A stretch of 64,000 nucleotides of DNA. Origin: Chthonomonas sp. (lineage in GTDB: Bacteria; Armatimonadota; Fimbriimonadia; Fimbriimonadales; Fimbriimonadaceae). The translations under genes and the position numbers were made by a program. Within the stretch, counting starts at the first letter, position 1; the number at the start of each line of letters is the position of its first letter. Of this stretch, positions 42,671-51,506 are shown piece by piece. The stretch covers positions 1 through 64,000 of the forward strand of contig JAEURP010000001.1 of the NCBI GenBank assembly GCA_016788585.1, given 5' to 3'. The notes beneath the pieces were generated by a model. That model did not search any database and was not told the origin of the DNA. It saw only the letters and a list, made by a program, of their open reading frames with translations.

Positions 42671-43727
42671 TGGTGAATGCTTTCGGCGTCTTGGTCAATA
42701 TCTCCGGTCCGTTCTCCGTGATAACGACATCATCTTCAACCCGAACGCCACCAAATCCTTCTATGTAGACCCCAGGCTCGACGGTCCAAACCTGGCCCAC
42801 GGCCAACGGTTCATCAGCGGTGAAATACAGGCGTCCAGGATCGTGAACCGCTCGCCCCAATCCGTGCCCAAGCGAGTGGCCAAAGTACTGTCCGAGGTCC
42901 TTTTCGTCAAGAACGTTGCGCGCATGCTGATCAACGTCCTTGCCGTTTGAACCCGCAACGAGAAGCTGACAGCACTCGACCTCGGCCCTCAGTACTTGCT
43001 CATAAATCTCTCGGTGCCTTTCTGTAGCCTCTCCAACGACTACAGTTCGGGTGAGGTCGCTCGAATAGCCATCCAAGGTGCAACCCAAGTCAATGGTCAC
43101 AAAATCCCCCTTCTCAATCTTGCGCTCGGTCGGTCGCGCATGGGGTTTGGCACTGTTTGGCCCACTGGCGACGATCGGGTCGAACCCTATTTGCGCGCCA
43201 TTCTTACGAAAGAAGAACTCGATATCAAGCCCAATGTCGTATTCACTAACTCCAACTTGGACCATGCTGAGCGCGCGTTGCATACAGGCGTCGCCAAGCT
43301 TGCATGCCTCGGTGATCTTGGCCACCTCAGCAGGAGTTTTTATCTTCATTAATTCTGTGACCAACTCCCCCATCGAAACCAAGTCAATACCTTCAAATTT
43401 GGTCTTCCAAGTCTCCCAGTTGGAGTACGAGATACTTGGCTCAAAGCCGAGTTCTTTCACCCCGAGCGCCACAAACTGCTCGGATAGGGTTTCATAAATA
43501 TTATTCGGTGACCCGAACCATTTAACTTCCAAATCTTTGACTTGCTGGTTTGCCTGTAGAGCGTATCGGCTATCCGTGACAAACACTGCATTGGAGGGCG
43601 TGACCAAGGCACATCCGAACGAGCCCGTGAAATCACTAATCCACTGAACGCTGGACGGCGCACTTAAAAGAACCGCGCTTAAGCCAGCATCCGAGAGGGC
43701 CTTTTGAACTCGAGCAACATGAGCCAT
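42663..43727 (-). CDS. pepQ: Xaa-Pro aminopeptidase / proline dipeptidase (M24B)
   Basis: 354 residues. N-terminal creatinase-like domain (1-125), then the pita-bread metallopeptidase domain with the five metal ligands in FVTIDLGCTLDGYSSDLTRT (two Asp), GHSLGHGLGRAVHDPG (His), WTVEPGVYI (Glu) and GGVRVEDDVV (Glu). It cleaves X-Pro bonds with two metal ions, in the cytoplasm. pepQ or pepP cannot be told apart from sequence alone. The frequent aroQ-pepP/Q neighbourhood (followed by efp in many bacteria) is present except that efp is missing. The start overlaps the aroQ stop by 1 nt (TGATG). Confidence 0.93.
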   Translation of the reverse strand: MAHVARVQKALSDAGLSAVLLSAPSSVQWISDFTGSFGCALVTPSNAVFVTDSRYALQANQQVKDLEVKWFGSPNNIYETLSEQFVALGVKELGFEPSISYSNWETWKTKFEGIDLVSMGELVTELMKIKTPAEVAKITEACKLGDACMQRALSMVQVGVSEYDIGLDIEFFFRKNGAQIGFDPIVASGPNSAKPHARPTERKIEKGDFVTIDLGCTLDGYSSDLTRTVVVGEATERHREIYEQVLRAEVECCQLLVAGSNGKDVDQHARNVLDEKDLGQYFGHSLGHGLGRAVHDPGRLYFTADEPLAVGQVWTVEPGVYIEGFGGVRVEDDVVITENGPEILTKTPKAFTIV

Positions 43728-44182
43728 CAGACAACTTCCTCGTGGAGGTTCTGGATAGCTCGAAGGGCGAGGAGGTAGCCATAGCCGCCAAAGCCCGCCA
43801 CTTGCCCCAACGCAATTGGAGCGATCACCGATTTCTGACGAAACTGCTCACGAGCATGAACATTGGTCATGTGTACTTCTACGACTGGCAAGCGGACACT
43901 CGACAGCGCATCTCGCAAAGCGATTGAGTAATGAGTCAGCCCGCCGGCGTTAATCACGATCCCATCCGCCCAACTACGGCACTCCTGAATCGTGTCGATC
44001 AAGACACCTTCGTGGTTTGACTGCAAAATCCGCAACTCCATGCCAAGTTTCTTCCCCTCTTCCTGAATCATGGCGTCGATGTCGCCAATTGGCTTTTTTC
44101 CGTACAGGTCAGGTTCGCGGAATCCAGTCAGGTTGATGTTGGGTCCGTGGAGAACGAGAATGTTTAAGACTTTTGTACTCAT
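43727..44182 (-). CDS. aroQ: 3-dehydroquinate dehydratase, type II
   Basis: 151 residues, the typical length. Signatures: ILVLHGPNINLTGFREPDLYG (split) with the catalytic Tyr on the lid, ILQSNHEGVLIDTIQ, GIVINAGGLTHYSIALRDAL and VVEVHMTNVHAREQFR. It catalyses the third step of the shikimate pathway, dehydroquinate to dehydroshikimate, as a dodecamer. The start overlaps the stop of the Trm112-like gene (ATGA), so translation is coupled. Confidence 0.96.
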   Translation of the reverse strand: MSTKVLNILVLHGPNINLTGFREPDLYGKKPIGDIDAMIQEEGKKLGMELRILQSNHEGVLIDTIQECRSWADGIVINAGGLTHYSIALRDALSSVRLPVVEVHMTNVHAREQFRQKSVIAPIALGQVAGFGGYGYLLALRAIQNLHEEVV

Positions 44183-44352
44183 TTTTCTTGGATCGGAATG
44201 GCGCTTTCGGGCAACAAGTGCGGAATGCCGTCAACAATTGGAAATGCCATATGGCAGGAGTCACAGATAAGCTGCGCGCCTTCAAGCCGAAGCTTCGGGC
44301 GAGACTCCTCGAGGGGGCACCCCAAGACCTCCACGAGCGCTGAATCGATCAA
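44179..44352 (-). CDS. Trm112-like zinc-ribbon protein (UPF0434/YcaR family)
   Basis: 57 residues from a TTG at 44352 that overlaps the glycosyltransferase stop (TTGA). An ATG at 44403 would overlap it by 55 nt and is less likely. The sequence (VLGCPLEESRPKL, LICDSCHMAFPIVDGIPHLLPE) fits the family core CP...L.C..C...FP..DGIP.LL. The first Cys pair is incomplete (CPLE rather than CPxC), so zinc binding may be partial. Family members activate methyltransferases in other organisms. Confidence 0.85.
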   Translation of the reverse strand: MIDSALVEVLGCPLEESRPKLRLEGAQLICDSCHMAFPIVDGIPHLLPESAIPIQEK

Positions 44353-45398
44353 CGTAACACCTCGCGATAAATCTCCAGATGTCGTTGTGCGCTCTTCTCC
44401 CATGAAAACTCTCGCGCCCGTTTCGGCCCAGCCTCTCGTAGCGCTTCAAGCTTACCGGAATCCCGAAGAAGAGTCTCAATTCGTGAGGCCCAGGTCTTGG
44501 CATCAAAGCTGTCGACGTACTCACATGCACTCGCACCGATTTCCGGAAGAGCCCCGCCTATCGAAGAGAGGACCGGACAACCTGCGGCAAACGCTTCAAC
44601 CAGCGGGATACCAAATCCCTCGTGATAGCTGGGGCAAAGATAGAGGCTTGCCGAAGCGTATAGGTCGGCGAGCCGACTTTCGGGCACATAGCCGGTGGTT
44701 TCCACTCGGCTGTTGAGACGAAGCGTAGCCCCCGGCTTGCCGGTCAAGACCAGCCGGTGAGGGAGATCGTCGGGCAAGAGATCAACCGCGTCGATAGCCA
44801 GTTGGATGTTCTTCCGGGGCCATTGGGTGGCCACGCTGAGTAAAAAGGGGCGACCATGATCGTCTCTTGTGCCACCAACCAAAGCCGTATTGGCGCCATT
44901 GTGTGCGACACGGACTTTCCCGCTGGCCGCCGGGTAGTACCGCTCGATTTCGGCGCGAGAGGTTTCCGAAACGGTGATCACGGCATCAGCGCGACGAACG
45001 GCACTTCCGACCCCTCTTTGGAGAAGCCAGCGGTCCTTGGGTGAAAACCACTTTGGCTCGATGCAAAAACTCACGTCATGGACTGTGGAGACTTTTTTCC
45101 CCGGTAATCCAAATGGAAGAGAGTACTGAGTGTGGACCAATTGTGGCTGGATCTGGCGCAAAGCGGAGGGCCAGGTGACAAATGACCAGACTCTGTTGTT
45201 TGGCGCAGAAAGAGTCACCCATCTTTCGAGCACAATCGGCGGTGTCGAGGCTGGTGGCGGCAAATTGGAGAACAAACGGAGGTCAAATTCGTGTTGGACT
45301 GTAAACAAGGCATCGATGAGTCCCGTCCAATACGTAGAATCGCCGCTCGACCTCCCGCCATACAGGCGGGCATCCAAGGCAATGAGCATTCGATTCAT
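44349..45398 (-). CDS. Glycosyltransferase family 4 protein
   Basis: 349 residues, GT-B fold. N-terminal acceptor domain (LIALDARLYGGRSSGDSTYW) and C-terminal nucleotide-sugar domain with FLLSVATQWPRKNIQLAIDA, PESRLADLYASASLYLCPSYHEGFGIPLVEAFAAG (split at the EX7E-type Glu pair in PSYHEGFGIPLVEAFA), and PVLSSIGGALPEIG. It transfers a sugar from a nucleotide donor with retention, probably in envelope glycan synthesis. It is the first gene of its operon. It is divergent from a small membrane protein gene, with 26 bp between. Confidence 0.92.
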   Translation of the reverse strand: MNRMLIALDARLYGGRSSGDSTYWTGLIDALFTVQHEFDLRLFSNLPPPASTPPIVLERWVTLSAPNNRVWSFVTWPSALRQIQPQLVHTQYSLPFGLPGKKVSTVHDVSFCIEPKWFSPKDRWLLQRGVGSAVRRADAVITVSETSRAEIERYYPAASGKVRVAHNGANTALVGGTRDDHGRPFLLSVATQWPRKNIQLAIDAVDLLPDDLPHRLVLTGKPGATLRLNSRVETTGYVPESRLADLYASASLYLCPSYHEGFGIPLVEAFAAGCPVLSSIGGALPEIGASACEYVDSFDAKTWASRIETLLRDSGKLEALREAGPKRAREFSWEKSAQRHLEIYREVLR

Positions 45399-45412
45399 AA
45401 TGAGAGTTGAGG

Positions 45413-45418
45413 TTATTT
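45413..45418 (+). promoter_or_regulatory. -10 box TTATTT, leaderless configuration
   Basis: TTATTT, TGGTCC, then the ATG at 45425, within a 26-bp divergent spacer. Confidence 0.4.
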
Positions 45419-45424
45419 TGGTCC

Positions 45425-45697
45425 ATGCGCAAGCGTAAAGCTCCGATCGCCGCTGTTTTCTTTCTCGTTCTGCTCATTGCGGTCGCGGCATTCTTCAACA
45501 TGCAAGGTGGTGCGGCCGGCGTCTACAATCCCGACGTCGAGCAACACGAAATGGACCAGCAGCAGGCCGCTCAAGAAGCACCGCCGCAGAGTGATGCGGC
45601 ACGTCGAGGCGAGATGCAGGAACACCTACAGGGTCAAGGAAAAGGGCCGCTGTCTCCTAATGCGCAGGAAATGTCTCCAGCGCCCCTGACTCGCTAA
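45425..45697 (+). CDS. Small single-span membrane protein, hypothetical
   Basis: 90 residues: basic start (MRKRKAP), one hydrophobic helix (IAAVFFLVLLIAVAAFF), then a polar Gln/Glu/Pro-rich tail (HEMDQQQAAQEAPPQSDAAR). It is likely anchored in the inner membrane with the tail outside. The family is unknown. Its last 41 bp overlap the 3' end of the convergent ABC ATPase gene, which is the longest convergent overlap in the window. Confidence 0.6.
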   Translation: MRKRKAPIAAVFFLVLLIAVAAFFNMQGGAAGVYNPDVEQHEMDQQQAAQEAPPQSDAARRGEMQEHLQGQGKGPLSPNAQEMSPAPLTR

Positions 45698-46412
45698 GAC
45701 GAAAGCCAACTCCAAAAGCGCCCCCAAGGACTCCGGCTCGCACTAGGTCCTCGAGCGGCATGGGCCCGTAGCACTTTTGATCGGTCAGCACGAGGGCCGG
45801 GGCGGCTAGGCGCTGAACCATCTGAAAATCGTGGACGGCGGCAATAATCATCTTTCCGTCTGCCGCGCACTTCTGGATGGTCTTTTCCAATTCCAGCTGA
45901 TACAGAATATCGAGGTGTGAATTAGGTTCATCGAGTAGCCATAGCGGCGACTCTTGCGCCATCGCCCGGGCGAGATAAACCCGCTGGCGCTCACCACCAC
46001 TAAGTTGCGAAATCAATCGGTCTGCGTACGGCGCACAACTTTGAGCTGACATAGCCTCATCGACCACCTGGCGATCCTCAGCCGTATCCGCCCACCAGCC
46101 AGACCGCACAAGGCGCCCCATACTAACCATCTCCCTGGCTGTGAATTCGAAGGGCACAGACTCATCTTGGGGGACGAAGGCCATTAACTTAGCGATCTCT
46201 TCGGACCGCTTTGCGGCAAGGTCGCTTCCATGAAAAGTGATCCGTCCTGCGACAGCGGGAACAACGCCCAATAGAGTCCTCAGCAAGGTGGATTTGCCAC
46301 TCCCATTGGGTCCAAGTAATAAGAGGATTTCTCCTGGATTCAGTTCAAATGAGATTCCGCTGGCAAGCGGTCGTCCACCGTAACCGATCGAGAGGTTCTC
46401 TATCCTAATCAA
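45657..46412 (-). CDS. ABC transporter ATP-binding protein, FecE/BtuD type
   Basis: 251 residues from a TTG start overlapping the exporter gene by 8 nt. Walker A GPNGSGKSTLLRTLLG, Q-loop FVPQDESVPFEFTAREMV, signature QLSGGERQRVYLARAM, Walker B LWLLDEPNSHLD and switch His in AAVHDF. The Q-loop and D-loop sequences are typical of iron-siderophore, heme or vitamin B12 importers. No permease or binding protein gene lies next to it, so it must pair with proteins encoded elsewhere. Confidence 0.88.
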   Translation of the reverse strand: MIRIENLSIGYGGRPLASGISFELNPGEILLLLGPNGSGKSTLLRTLLGVVPAVAGRITFHGSDLAAKRSEEIAKLMAFVPQDESVPFEFTAREMVSMGRLVRSGWWADTAEDRQVVDEAMSAQSCAPYADRLISQLSGGERQRVYLARAMAQESPLWLLDEPNSHLDILYQLELEKTIQKCAADGKMIIAAVHDFQMVQRLAAPALVLTDQKCYGPMPLEDLVRAGVLGGAFGVGFRLSESGALETFPAH

Positions 46413-48396
46413 TTCCGCCCTCAGTTAGGCCGCTGTTAAACGAGCGCCACATGGCAGCAAAGACACCATCCTTTTGTATGAGGTCGGTAGGGGTTCCCGA
46501 TTCAACTACTTCTCCGCGCCTCATCACCAAGATCGCATCAGCCCTCATGGCCGTGGTGAGGCGGTGCGCAATAAAGAGGGTGGTCCTTCCCCGCATAACT
46601 TCATCGAGCGCCTCCGTGACCGCCTTCTCACTATCCGCATCGAGATTGCTTGTGGCCTCGTCGAGCAAAAGCACTTTTGGCTTGCGAATGATCGCCCTTG
46701 CGATAGCGAGTCGCTGCCCTTCGCCACCGCTCACCTTCGCTCCGCGCTCTCCCAACTGAGTTTCGAAACCATTCGGCGTGGCTTCGATGAACCCTTTGGC
46801 GTGAGCGAGTTCAGCCGCAGTTGCCATTTCACTCTCATCGGCATTGGGGGCGCCAAGCCGGATGTTATCCGCGATGCTGCCAGCAAAGAGAAAAGTCTGT
46901 TGAGGCACGACGCCAAACTGCGAGCGATACCACCTAAGGTCCAGCTCTCGGATATCAACCCCATCGAGGAGCACCTGCCCTTCTGTCGGATCGTAGAAGC
47001 GCAATAGCAGGTCTGCGATGGTCGATTTCCCCGCCCCACTCGGACCTACCAAGGCAAGGCTGGAACCTGGCTCGATCACAAAACTAACCCGATCAAGAAC
47101 CGTGACTCCATCGTCGTATGCGAAGCTCACATTTCGGAACTCGATCCGCCCAGCGACGGACGGCAGTTGGGTTCCATCGAACACCTCAGTTTCCTCGGGG
47201 ATGTCGAGAATCTCAGAATATATTCGGGCCGCGGCGGCTTGAACCTGGTTGTACGTGCTGTTGACATTGCTCATGGCCTTCGCACCCTGGTTGATTACGT
47301 CCAGCGCAAAGGTCAGAGCCACAATTTGGCTGATCTGCAACATTCCCCAATAGGCCATGTAGCCGCAAAGAAAGAGAATTGTTGCGAGGCTAACGGCCCC
47401 GATCAGCTCGACCATGGGTTTGAGTTGAGCGAATCGGCGCGCGGCGCGCATCTGACTAGCAAAAGTCCGCTCGACAAGGGCACTGTAGATCGTGCTCATC
47501 CTGTCTTCTGCCGCGAAGGCCTTAACCACTCGTACGCCGCCCAATGCCTCGCTTGTGGTCCCTGCCAGGGTAGCAAGATCATCTTGCACGAGAGCTTGAT
47601 CCTGCTTCATTTTTCGCCCATTGCGCTGAACAAAAGCTGCCATTACAGGAACAAACAGCAGGGCAACGACGGCAAGCTGCCACTTGATGACAAAGATCGT
47701 GGCAAGGGCAGCGACCGCTTTGAAGGGACCGTCGATCGAATCACGAATGAGAGAGACGGCCGTCTGATAGACATTGACGTCATTGGTCAGGACACTTTGA
47801 ATGGCACCAGACCTTCTTTGCGAGAAATAGCGAACTGGAAGGCGCTGTAGCTTGGAGTAAAGCTGCACCCGCAGGTCAGCAGCCAGCCGCGCCGCTGCAC
47901 GGCTCAAGTAAAACGATTGCCCCCTCGTGAAGCCGTACTTGAGCACGAAGAGTGCAACAACGGCGAGGCAAGTCCACCCAAGTCGCTGGAGAGCCTCCTC
48001 CCTATGTCCTGTTGGTGTTGTTGGCACTTGCTTCAGAGATTCAATCGCTGCCTGTACTTCGGCCTCGTCCTTGTTCCATTCCAAGGCTAGAACTGAAGCG
48101 GGAGGCAAGCTAAGGCGCGGGTCCACCGGGTGTTTTTGTAGCCCTTCGCGAACTTGCTCCTTGGTTAATCCAAGCTTCGAAGCCAATTGAGATTCATACG
48201 GGACCGCTTCACTTAGATCCACGCGTGTTGGCGCGGCATCGTTGATCGAGCGGATGGCAAGCTCGGTCAAAGGAATGGTCGCCGCCGTCAGCAAAGCTCC
48301 AAGCGCCACGCAGACCAAACCCTTGACGATGTTCTTGCGCTGAGAACGAAGGGCATTGGCCAGTCTGGGATCGAAGCGAAAAATGAGCCTCGGCAT
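46405..48396 (-). CDS. ABC exporter, MsbA-like half transporter
   Basis: 663 residues from the ATG at 48396 (a TTG five codons upstream is possible). Transmembrane domain of six helices (about 25-400, with a long periplasmic insertion of about 90 residues after helix 1), then the NBD: Walker A GPSGAGKSTIADLLL, Q-loop GVVPQQTFLF, signature VSGGEGQRLAIARA, Walker B VLLLDEATSNLD and His switch IAHRL. Such homodimers export lipids, lipid A precursors or peptides. The enlarged first loop is unlike typical MsbA (about 580 residues). It is in an operon with the FecE-like ATPase. Confidence 0.9.
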   Translation of the reverse strand: MPRLIFRFDPRLANALRSQRKNIVKGLVCVALGALLTAATIPLTELAIRSINDAAPTRVDLSEAVPYESQLASKLGLTKEQVREGLQKHPVDPRLSLPPASVLALEWNKDEAEVQAAIESLKQVPTTPTGHREEALQRLGWTCLAVVALFVLKYGFTRGQSFYLSRAAARLAADLRVQLYSKLQRLPVRYFSQRRSGAIQSVLTNDVNVYQTAVSLIRDSIDGPFKAVAALATIFVIKWQLAVVALLFVPVMAAFVQRNGRKMKQDQALVQDDLATLAGTTSEALGGVRVVKAFAAEDRMSTIYSALVERTFASQMRAARRFAQLKPMVELIGAVSLATILFLCGYMAYWGMLQISQIVALTFALDVINQGAKAMSNVNSTYNQVQAAAARIYSEILDIPEETEVFDGTQLPSVAGRIEFRNVSFAYDDGVTVLDRVSFVIEPGSSLALVGPSGAGKSTIADLLLRFYDPTEGQVLLDGVDIRELDLRWYRSQFGVVPQQTFLFAGSIADNIRLGAPNADESEMATAAELAHAKGFIEATPNGFETQLGERGAKVSGGEGQRLAIARAIIRKPKVLLLDEATSNLDADSEKAVTEALDEVMRGRTTLFIAHRLTTAMRADAILVMRRGEVVESGTPTDLIQKDGVFAAMWRSFNSGLTEGGID

Positions 48397-48518
48397 GCGA
48401 ATTGAAAGCAAGTTTACACCCGACGACCACCATGCCCGTCTTTATGCCAGTAATGGGACCAATGCCGAATCCCGAACTAATCTAGTAGAAGAGAGTGTCG
48501 TAAACTCTAGTAGCCGCT

Positions 48519-49961
48519 GTGAAGAAACTTCTCGGATTAGTTGGATTGTTCCTTTTAGGGGCTCAGGCCTGCTTTGGCGATGATGCGCCAGCCCCAGCCA
48601 GCGTCGTCAAAATCAATCTGACCGCAAAGGCCGATACTCTGCCCCTATTCCCAGGAGCGGAAACCAATGTTTGGCGTTACGTAGTCTCGCCCCTTCCTCC
48701 GAACTCAACGAAGACCTCTTTTCCCGTCATCTACGTCAAGACCGGGCAGGTGCTCGATGTAAACTTCAAGAACGAACTTAGCGAAGCTACGAGCGTTCAC
48801 TGGCATGGCTTGGACATTCCCGCCTCTATGGACGGCCATCCGGCCGATGCGATCAAACCAGGTGGTTCCTTTCGATACCGTTTCATGGTTCCCAATCGAG
48901 CCGGCATGTATTGGTTCCACCCGCATCCGGACCAACGCACTGCGGTTCAGGCAGCAGCGGGCCTAGCGGGCGCCATTGTCGTTAGCGATGCTGAAGAGCG
49001 TGCCCTCACTCTTCCTCGGGGGAATCGAGATCAAGTCTTGATTCTGCAAGATCGCTATATCAGCGCAGGAAATCAGTTCCAGTACTCGGGCAATCCACAA
49101 CCGGGCTTCTTGGCCCCCCACATTCTGGTCAACAACAAGCGGAATGCAGCACAAAACGTTGAGACCGCGGTCTACAGGTTCAGGATTCTGAATGGCAGTA
49201 ATGCCCGAATCTATAAGCTTGCCTGGTCGAATAGTATGCCGATGACGGTACTTGGCGTCGACCAAGGGCTTCTTGCCGCCCCTGTGACTCGCAACTACGT
49301 AATGCTCGCACCCGGTGAGCGTATCGAGGTCTGGGCCGACTTTCGATCCATCGCAGTCGGAAACAATGTCAAGCTGATCAGCCAAGCCTTTACCCCTGGC
49401 GGACCGGCAATTGGCCTTGGGCTAAACCAGGGCGCGGCGTTCGACGTCATGAACTTCACGGTCAACGCAGCCGTTACCGATTCGATCGTGCTACCGTCGA
49501 TTCTTAGCTCTGGTGTGCCGGGCTATACGCTCGCTGGAGCGACTAATTTTGCCAATCCACGCCTGATTCCACTTTCGAGTTCTGGCGGCTTCTTTAGACT
49601 GAATGGCAGTCCGTTCTCAATGAATGTCGTTGCCTCAAATGAAATGCCCGTTCTTGGCGAAGCGCAGATTTGGGTTTTCCAAAACAATGCGACTACCCAA
49701 ATGCCCCACCCAATCCACCTCCACAGCTCAGGGTTTCGGGTCCTCGAACGAACGCAGTCGGGTGCTTTCCCTACCCAGGTCGCATCGATGCAAGATGGAT
49801 TTCTCGACGAAGGTCTAAAAGACACAACCCTGCTCATGCCAGGTGAGACTCTCAAGCTTGTCCAAAAGCCGCTCTTTTATACGGGCAAGTTCTTATATCA
49901 CTGCCATAACCTCGAGCACGAGGACACTGGCATGATGCGCAACTTCCAGGTTGTCCCCTAA
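48519..49961 (+). CDS. Multicopper oxidase
   Basis: 480 residues, GTG start, signal peptide (MKKLLGLVGLFLLGAQACFG). Three cupredoxin domains with copper motifs HWHGLD, WFHPHPDQ, MPHPIHLHSSGF and LYHCHNLEHEDTGMM. These supply the trinuclear cluster and the type 1 site (Cys in HCHNLEHED with Met ligand). It is likely a periplasmic oxidase of the CueO/CotA kind acting on Cu(I), Mn, phenols or similar. The substrate cannot be told, as no Met-rich insert like that of CueO is present. Its stop overlaps the stop of the next convergent gene (CTAA). Confidence 0.93.
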   Translation: MKKLLGLVGLFLLGAQACFGDDAPAPASVVKINLTAKADTLPLFPGAETNVWRYVVSPLPPNSTKTSFPVIYVKTGQVLDVNFKNELSEATSVHWHGLDIPASMDGHPADAIKPGGSFRYRFMVPNRAGMYWFHPHPDQRTAVQAAAGLAGAIVVSDAEERALTLPRGNRDQVLILQDRYISAGNQFQYSGNPQPGFLAPHILVNNKRNAAQNVETAVYRFRILNGSNARIYKLAWSNSMPMTVLGVDQGLLAAPVTRNYVMLAPGERIEVWADFRSIAVGNNVKLISQAFTPGGPAIGLGLNQGAAFDVMNFTVNAAVTDSIVLPSILSSGVPGYTLAGATNFANPRLIPLSSSGGFFRLNGSPFSMNVVASNEMPVLGEAQIWVFQNNATTQMPHPIHLHSSGFRVLERTQSGAFPTQVASMQDGFLDEGLKDTTLLMPGETLKLVQKPLFYTGKFLYHCHNLEHEDTGMMRNFQVVP

Positions 49962-50536
49962 CGGCGACGACGTCGCATAAGGGCCGCTACGCCAAGGCCA
50001 AGAGCTGCCATTGTCGCTGGCTCCGGAACAGGCGTTACAACGAACTCTAACGTGTAATTAGTTGGCGAGTTGAACTGGTTCATCCAAAAACTGTATTGAC
50101 CCGAAGGGAGTGGCGGAGTGAACACTTGCGATCCGAAGACCCCTTGTCCCATTACTGGGAGAATGTCTGTGTTCAGTTCATTCTGGCCAAAGTGAGCCCA
50201 GCCCAAAAGTCCCGCTGGGTCGGGAGCGTCGGGATCCACAGTAAATGTCGGACCCGTCGTCACGCCAATGAACATTAAGTCTTGGGTGTCAAACGAACGA
50301 ACAATGATGCTGGAGAGCTGCTTGCCTGCATCGAGGTTAAACGTGTAGAAGTCGAGTTCGCTATCACCTGTCGTGGCAAGAATCTCGTTAGAGCCGATTG
50401 ATAGGGACAAGACAGTGGGATTGAATCGGTCGCCCGAAAAATCTCCATTAATGGCTTCGTTCCAAACTACCGCTGCATTTGCCCCTTGGGTCACGGTCAG
50501 TCCAACAATTGCCAAAATTGGTGTGGAAAACTTCAT
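49958..50536 (-). CDS. PEP-CTERM sorting-domain exported protein
   Basis: 192 residues: signal peptide (...LTVTQGANAA), a beta-rich body with Asp/Asn-rich loops (SNEILATTGDSELDFYTFN, WAHFGQNELNTDILPV) resembling pre-peptidase C-terminal/DVUA0089-like domains, and the tail VPEPAT - MAALGLGVAALM - RRRRR. It is the second protein with this tag in the window. TACACT lies 8 nt before the ATG, giving a very short leader. Confidence 0.88.
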   Translation of the reverse strand: MKFSTPILAIVGLTVTQGANAAVVWNEAINGDFSGDRFNPTVLSLSIGSNEILATTGDSELDFYTFNLDAGKQLSSIIVRSFDTQDLMFIGVTTGPTFTVDPDAPDPAGLLGWAHFGQNELNTDILPVMGQGVFGSQVFTPPLPSGQYSFWMNQFNSPTNYTLEFVVTPVPEPATMAALGLGVAALMRRRRR

Positions 50537-50598
50537 TGCGATTCAGTGTAACACTGCATTTCCCGTGCCACAAGGCAAAACTTGCTAGATTCCAAGCT

Positions 50599-51333
50599 CT
50601 ATTGGGACAGTTTGGTCAGCGCGGTCCTTAGTAACTTCTCAGACACAGGCTGATTACCCTCTCGGCTAAGGACGCGGACGATGGGCTCGTTCTTTTGTAT
50701 CCCACCTGTTGCCGAGTCGAGATCAGCGGCGATCTGGAGCATTTCCAACCCATCGACCAAAACATCTTCAAGCGATCGTGTGTTAAATGCCCCCTTGTGC
50801 TTTGTGATGTAGTCAAAGATGCCTCGAATCTGAGTGCTCCCACTACCTGCTGCCGCAAAAGGACCGCTTTGGAACCTTGCGCCGGCCGTATCGAAGAAAT
50901 AGACTCCGAATCGATCTGCCTTGGGATCATAGGCGGCCACGATTGGCAGAAACACTCCGATTCCCTCCATTGCCATACCAAGATTGCTGGCGAGAGCCCG
51001 ACTAATCTCTTGCAGCTTTCCTTCAAGAGACATTTCCCCAAATTGCATGCGCCGGTAGTACTTGAAACTGTGCTTCAAGAGGCGGCAAATCTCAACGGAC
51101 CGGGCAAACGAGCCGCTGATGGCCACGACCGTCCGGTCATCAAGCGCAAATACCTTTTCGGCCTGGTCGAACATGATCATGTTGCCCATGGTCGCTCGGC
51201 GATCTGCAAATGTAACCACGCCTTGGTCGAATTCTAGAGACAAGACGGTCGTACCGTGGGCTTCCTTATCAGGATGATAAGGCTTGGGTTGGTAGCCGAC
51301 CAACTCGGCGAAGGACCTGGGGGCCTTAGTCAC
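50599..51333 (-). CDS. prcB: 20S proteasome beta subunit
   Basis: 244 residues from a GTG that overlaps the UBact stop (GTGA). A propeptide of 27 residues ends ...KEAHG before Thr28, the N-terminal nucleophile after self-cleavage (TTVLSLEFDQGVV). Further beta-subunit marks: FADRRATMGNMI (Asp and Arg near the active site; a Lys in QAEKVFALDD), SGSFARSVEI, AAGSGSTQIRG and the DLDSATGG motif. It degrades tagged proteins inside the barrel. The alpha subunit (prcA) is not next to it in this window, unlike in Actinobacteria. Confidence 0.94.
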   Translation of the reverse strand: MTKAPRSFAELVGYQPKPYHPDKEAHGTTVLSLEFDQGVVTFADRRATMGNMIMFDQAEKVFALDDRTVVAISGSFARSVEICRLLKHSFKYYRRMQFGEMSLEGKLQEISRALASNLGMAMEGIGVFLPIVAAYDPKADRFGVYFFDTAGARFQSGPFAAAGSGSTQIRGIFDYITKHKGAFNTRSLEDVLVDGLEMLQIAADLDSATGGIQKNEPIVRVLSREGNQPVSEKLLRTALTKLSQ

Positions 51334-51506
51334 TCGCCACTCCTTTGTCGGTACTTCTTCGCCTGATCAGGATCCACCTTTTTCAGCCGCTCAGCCAAAG
51401 GGTTTGGCTTTGTCGGGCGCTCCTGTTTGGGAGAGCTTGGCCCTTCTTCATCGCTGTGCTTGCGACCAGGGCTAGGTTCAGGTTGTCGCGTGGTTCGTTC
51501 AGGCAT
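51330..51506 (-). CDS. ubact: UBact, Pup-like protein modifier
   Basis: 58 residues, too short for ordinary gene-length filters. It starts MPERTTRQPEPSPGRKHSDE, is disordered and rich in Pro/Glu/Lys, and ends KKVDPDQAKKYRQRSGE. That C-terminal block is the hallmark of UBact, the Pup relative described in several Gram-negative phyla including Armatimonadetes. The terminal Gly-Glu resembles Pup after deamidation, so the Glu side chain can be linked directly to a substrate lysine. The ATG overlaps the Dop-like gene by 8 nt and the stop overlaps prcB by 4 nt, so all three are translationally coupled. Confidence 0.92.
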   Translation of the reverse strand: MPERTTRQPEPSPGRKHSDEEGPSSPKQERPTKPNPLAERLKKVDPDQAKKYRQRSGE